NCBI GenBank assembly: GCA_022758945.1
Contig: JAEMQE010000195.1
Span: 1 to 16,768 of the forward strand
DNA from: Lentimicrobium sp.
GTDB lineage: Bacteria > Bacteroidota > Bacteroidia > Flavobacteriales > Flavobacteriaceae
Reading direction: 5' to 3'
Length of the DNA: 16,768 bases
The translations under genes were made by a program, and so were the position numbers. This document shows positions 13,728-16,768 of this stretch, piece by piece. Every line of letters starts with the position of its first letter. Position 1 is the stretch's first letter. The notes beneath the pieces were generated by a model that searched no databases, was not told where the DNA came from, and saw only the letters and a list, made by a program, of their open reading frames with translations.

Positions 13728-14768
13728 ATGAGAATAGAAACAGAAATGAAATTGGGATTCAAAGATGTGATGATTAGACCCAAACGATCCACATTAAAGA
13801 GCCGTTCTCATGTCAGCTTAGAAAGAGAATTCAGATTTTTGCATAGTAGTACTGTTTGGACGGGAGTTCCTATTATGGCAGCCAATATGGATACGGTAGG
13901 CACCTTTGAAATGGCAAAAGCTTTGGCCGAGGACAAACTTTTCACCGCGATTCACAAACATTATTCCGTTCAAGAATGGAATGATTTTTTACGTGATTTA
14001 GCACCAGAAATGTATAATTATATTGCCATAAGTACCGGAACCGGAAAAGAGGATTCCAAAAAAATAGCTCAGATTTTCGAAGCCAATCCGTTATTGAAAT
14101 TCATTTGTATTGATGTTGCCAATGGCTATTCGGAGCATTTTGTGAATTTTGTGCAACAAACCCGCAAGCAATATCCTGATAAAGTGATTATTGCAGGAAA
14201 TGTGGTTACTGGTGAAATGGTCGAAGAATTATTATTGGCTGGAGCCGATATTATTAAGGTAGGAATTGGACCTGGCTCTGTTTGTACAACTAGAGTAAAA
14301 ACGGGTGTGGGTTATCCTCAACTTTCAGCTATTATCGAATGTGCCGATGCAGCTCACGGACTTGGCGGGCAAATTATTAGCGATGGTGGTTGCAAAACTC
14401 CGGGCGATGTTGCAAAAGCCTTTGGAGCAGGAGCCGATTTTGTAATGCTTGGAGGAATGTTGGCTGGTCACAAGGAAAGTGGTGGCGAATTGATAGAAAT
14501 TAATGGCGAAAAATTCAAACAATTTTATGGAATGAGTTCTACTACAGCGATGGAAAAACACGTGGGAGGCGTTGCCGAATACAGAGCTAGTGAAGGTAAA
14601 ACGGTTCAAGTTCCTTTTAGAGGTGATGTTGGAATTACTTTGAAAGACATTCTTGGTGGTTTGCGAAGTGCTTGTACGTATGTTGGCGCTTCCAGATTAA
14701 AAGAATTGACCAAAAGAACGACTTTTATTAGAGTTTCAGAACAGGAGAACACGGTTTATACAAAATAA
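13728..14768 (+). CDS. guaC: GMP reductase
   Basis: NADPH-dependent deamination of GMP to IMP, which recycles guanine nucleotides into the adenine branch. The 346-residue protein is a single TIM barrel without CBS domains, as GuaC (not IMP dehydrogenase) should be. It starts MRIETEMKLGFKDVMIRPKR and has AANMDTVGTF, AIHKHYSVQEW, the catalytic loop GIGPGSVCTTRVKTGVGYPQ (180-199) with Cys186, SDGGCKTPGDVAKAFGAGADFVMLGGMLAG, FYGMSS, and the GGLRSACTYVGASRLKELTKRTTF end. It is very close to the E. coli protein as I remember it, including length, the start and the position of the catalytic cysteine. It is monocistronic, with a strong terminator about 115 nt downstream. Confidence 0.97.
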   Translation: MRIETEMKLGFKDVMIRPKRSTLKSRSHVSLEREFRFLHSSTVWTGVPIMAANMDTVGTFEMAKALAEDKLFTAIHKHYSVQEWNDFLRDLAPEMYNYIAISTGTGKEDSKKIAQIFEANPLLKFICIDVANGYSEHFVNFVQQTRKQYPDKVIIAGNVVTGEMVEELLLAGADIIKVGIGPGSVCTTRVKTGVGYPQLSAIIECADAAHGLGGQIISDGGCKTPGDVAKAFGAGADFVMLGGMLAGHKESGGELIEINGEKFKQFYGMSSTTAMEKHVGGVAEYRASEGKTVQVPFRGDVGITLKDILGGLRSACTYVGASRLKELTKRTTFIRVSEQENTVYTK

Positions 14769-14883
14769 ATTCAATAAAGTCTATATTTTTTATGCCAAAA
14801 TGGATTTTGAAATTGTGCCAAAAGAAGATATAGGAATTGGAAAAGAAAATGTAATTTAGTTTGCTATTTTATTTGATTGAAAC

Positions 14884-14917
14884 AAGAAAGAGTCCCGCAA
14901 TGCAGGACTCTTTCTTT
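14884..14917. terminator. Bidirectional intrinsic terminator between guaC and the EF-G paralogue
   Basis: AAGAAAGAGTCC (14884-14895) pairs perfectly with GGACTCTTTCTT (14905-14916) over a 9-nt loop containing GC-AAT-GC. The plus-strand exit is T-rich (CTCTTTCTTT) and so is the minus-strand exit (CTTTCTTGTTT), which suits its place between convergent genes. Confidence 0.85.
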
Positions 14918-14938
14918 AAAAATAACTTTAATTCGAGT

Positions 14939-16768
14939 TTAAACCAGTTCTTCTTCTTTTTTAAATTCTGAAACTAATTTTTTCTGCATATCAAAAGAAA
15001 CGGACTCGTAATGATCGAACTTCGCTGTAAATCTGGCTCTTCCCTGAGTTATAGATCGTAAGTCACTACCAAATTCCTGCATTTCTGCAAAAGGTAGAAA
15101 GGCAGTAATCACAGTAAATTGTCCTTCGGCATTCATACTTTCAACCGAAGCTCTGTGGGTTTGAATATTACTCATAATTGCACCGGTAAGTTCCTCCGGA
15201 CCATGAATTATAATATGATAAAATGGTTCTAATAATTGTGGATCTGCTTTTACGAAGTTTTCTTTGAACGCCATCATTCCAGCAGTTTTAAAGGCCAAAT
15301 CATTACTGTCAACGGGGTGCATTTTTCCATCATATAAAATAACCCTGACATCTCTCACATAAGAACCAGTTAACGGCCCTTTATTCATTTTTTCCATAAT
15401 TCCTTTTAAAATAGAAGGATGAAAACGGGTGTCAATAGCACCACCAACAATACAATTATAATAAATTAATTTTCCACCCCAAGCCAAATCAATTTCTTCT
15501 TTTCCTCTAATATTGTACCCTTTTGGCTCATCCATTCCATCGTACCAAGGTTCGATTTTCATTGCTACTTCGGCAAATTGTCCAGAACCACCCGATTGTT
15601 TTTTGTGACGGTAGGTGATTTCGGCACTTTTTTGAATGGTTTCACGATACGGTATTTTTGGATTGCGAAACTCCACCGATAATTTATATTGTTTTTCTAA
15701 TTTCCATTTAATAATAGCTAAATGCAATTCGCCATGGCAATGAATAATCGTCTGATTTAATTCTGGCGAAACTTCAATGCTAATGGTTGGATCTTCTTCC
15801 ACCAATTGATGCAAAGCAACAGATAATTTTTCTTCTTCGCCTTTTTTCGTGCCTTCAACGGCTATAGATAAAGTAGAATTTGGGAATATTATAGGTTCAA
15901 TTTCAATGTGTTTTCCCTTTTCGTGTAGTGTATTATTAATATGTGTGTCTTTTAATTTTAAAGTAGCACCAATATCTCCAGCTAATAATTCATTGACTTG
16001 AGTTCGTTTGCTTCCTTCCACTTCATACAATTGGTTGATTCTTTCAATCTGTCCTGTATTTTCATTGGTTAATTCATCTCCAACTTTAATTTTACCCGAA
16101 AGTACCTTAAAGAAACTTAAATCGCCAATATGTGGTTCCGATAGGTTTTTATAAATAAATATGGCTGTTGGTCCCTTCTCGCTGCATTCAATTGCTGCAC
16201 CATCAATGGTTTTCTGTTTTGGCATTTCAAAAGCAGATGGACATACATTATCAATAAATCCCATAATTCTGCCGCTGCCCATATTTTTCTTGGCAGAAAC
16301 GCAAAATACTGGGAAAATTTCATGTTTTATAAGGGAATGATGCAATCCTAATTTCATTTCATCTTCATTCAATTCTCCTTTTTCGAAATAAAGTTCCATT
16401 AAATATTCATCATTTCCAGCAATAGTTTCAATTAATTCCTGATGCAAACGATTGGCTTTTTCCGTTTCGTTTTCAGGAATGGATGCTTTTTCCGGTTTGC
16501 CCCCGGTTTTTGGATATTTATACATGACCATATTCAAAACATCAATAATGGCATCAAATTCAGGGCCTTGATTTAAAGGATATTGAACCACAACCACGCT
16601 TTGTCCAAAATGATCTTTGGCTTCTTGTATCGTTTTGTCAAAGTCTGATTTTTCATTGTCCAATTGGTTTACGGCTAATAATATGGGTAATTTATAATCA
16701 TTTGCGTATTTCCAGATAATATCGGTTCCAACTTCAACACCCATCGAGGCATTTAATAACATAAGACC
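14939..16768 (-). CDS. EF-G-like translation factor paralogue (N-terminus beyond right edge)
   Basis: The visible 609 residues lack the P-loop and switch regions, which lie outside the window; the frame continues upstream through the edge (Gly-Leu before the ATG at 16762), so that ATG is internal. Seen are the end of the G domain with a G4-like NQLD (16658-16669), a charged G'-type region, G5 SAKKN, then domain II (GPTAIFIYKNLSEPHIGDLSFFKVLSGKIKVGD), domain III (ending VSPELNQTIIHCHGELHLAIIKWKL), domain IV (NPKIPYRETIQKS, KKQSGGSGQFAEVAMKIEPW) and domain V (LEPFYHIIIHGPEELTGAIMSNIQTHRASV to the C-terminus). The NQLD and divergent domain II/III mark it as a secondary EF-G, not housekeeping FusA. 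It may resemble the Bacteroides EF-G2 reported to work without GTPase activity; that link is inference. Confidence 0.88.
   Translation of the reverse strand, partial: GLMLLNASMGVEVGTDIIWKYANDYKLPILLAVNQLDNEKSDFDKTIQEAKDHFGQSVVVVQYPLNQGPEFDAIIDVLNMVMYKYPKTGGKPEKASIPENETEKANRLHQELIETIAGNDEYLMELYFEKGELNEDEMKLGLHHSLIKHEIFPVFCVSAKKNMGSGRIMGFIDNVCPSAFEMPKQKTIDGAAIECSEKGPTAIFIYKNLSEPHIGDLSFFKVLSGKIKVGDELTNENTGQIERINQLYEVEGSKRTQVNELLAGDIGATLKLKDTHINNTLHEKGKHIEIEPIIFPNSTLSIAVEGTKKGEEEKLSVALHQLVEEDPTISIEVSPELNQTIIHCHGELHLAIIKWKLEKQYKLSVEFRNPKIPYRETIQKSAEITYRHKKQSGGSGQFAEVAMKIEPWYDGMDEPKGYNIRGKEEIDLAWGGKLIYYNCIVGGAIDTRFHPSILKGIMEKMNKGPLTGSYVRDVRVILYDGKMHPVDSNDLAFKTAGMMAFKENFVKADPQLLEPFYHIIIHGPEELTGAIMSNIQTHRASVESMNAEGQFTVITAFLPFAEMQEFGSDLRSITQGRARFTAKFDHYESVSFDMQKKLVSEFKKEEELV

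Noticed and set aside
14800..14859. 19-codon ORF after guaC (MDFEIVPKEDIGIGKENVI)
   Set aside because: Too short to support, with no ribosome-binding or conservation evidence; possibly a gene remnant, but not demonstrable here.

Overview
The window looks like chromosomal DNA from a member of the Bacteroidota, most likely a Flavobacterium-type organism. The evidence is low G+C, a Bacteroidota-style promoter (-33 TTTG, 19-nt spacer, -7 TAnnTTTG) at the fahA/glyA divergence, an N-acylornithine carbamoyltransferase in place of ordinary ArgF, a TonB-dependent receptor with a carboxypeptidase-regulatory-like N-terminus, and intergenic repeats of kinds I associate with flavobacterial genomes.

Positions 1-8165 (minus strand, transcribed right to left) hold one long arginine/proline biosynthesis cluster: a GNAT acyltransferase (probable N-acylglutamate synthase), argG, argC, argD, proA, proB, a GxxExxY nuclease-fold gene, argF' (N-acyl/succinyl-ornithine carbamoyltransferase) and the 5' part of argB, which runs off the left edge. 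Together these convert glutamate through N-acylated intermediates to citrulline and argininosuccinate, and, through ProB/ProA, to glutamate semialdehyde for proline. A palindrome overlapping the spacer of a candidate promoter lies just upstream (8226-8252).

The junctions of this operon carry repeats: a 60-nt hairpin (argG-argC), heptanucleotide arrays in both orientations (argC-argD), a perfect 16-bp palindrome (argD-proA), and a structured ~52-nt element present three times (proA-proB, proB-GxxExxY, GxxExxY-argF'). Two copies of that element, in inverted orientation, bracket the GxxExxY gene. Removing the bracketed 531 bp would leave an 18-nt proB-argF' spacer, so the gene looks like a repeat-bounded insertion. 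A heptanucleotide repeat also forms the first codons of argB. The repeat-flanked GxxExxY cassette is the best candidate in this window for an undescribed system.

Positions 8166-8540 hold no convincing gene, only the presumed operon leader and repeat debris. Then come fahA (minus; last step of tyrosine degradation) and, divergent from it, glyA (plus; serine/glycine/one-carbon metabolism), with closely packed promoters. Next is a TonB-dependent receptor (plus) broken by a single in-frame TGA at 12645-12647, with the rest of the barrel intact, and then guaC (plus; GMP reductase). A strong bidirectional terminator (14884-14917) separates guaC from a convergent EF-G paralogue (minus). The EF-G paralogue runs off the right edge and has NQLD where GTPases normally have NKxD.
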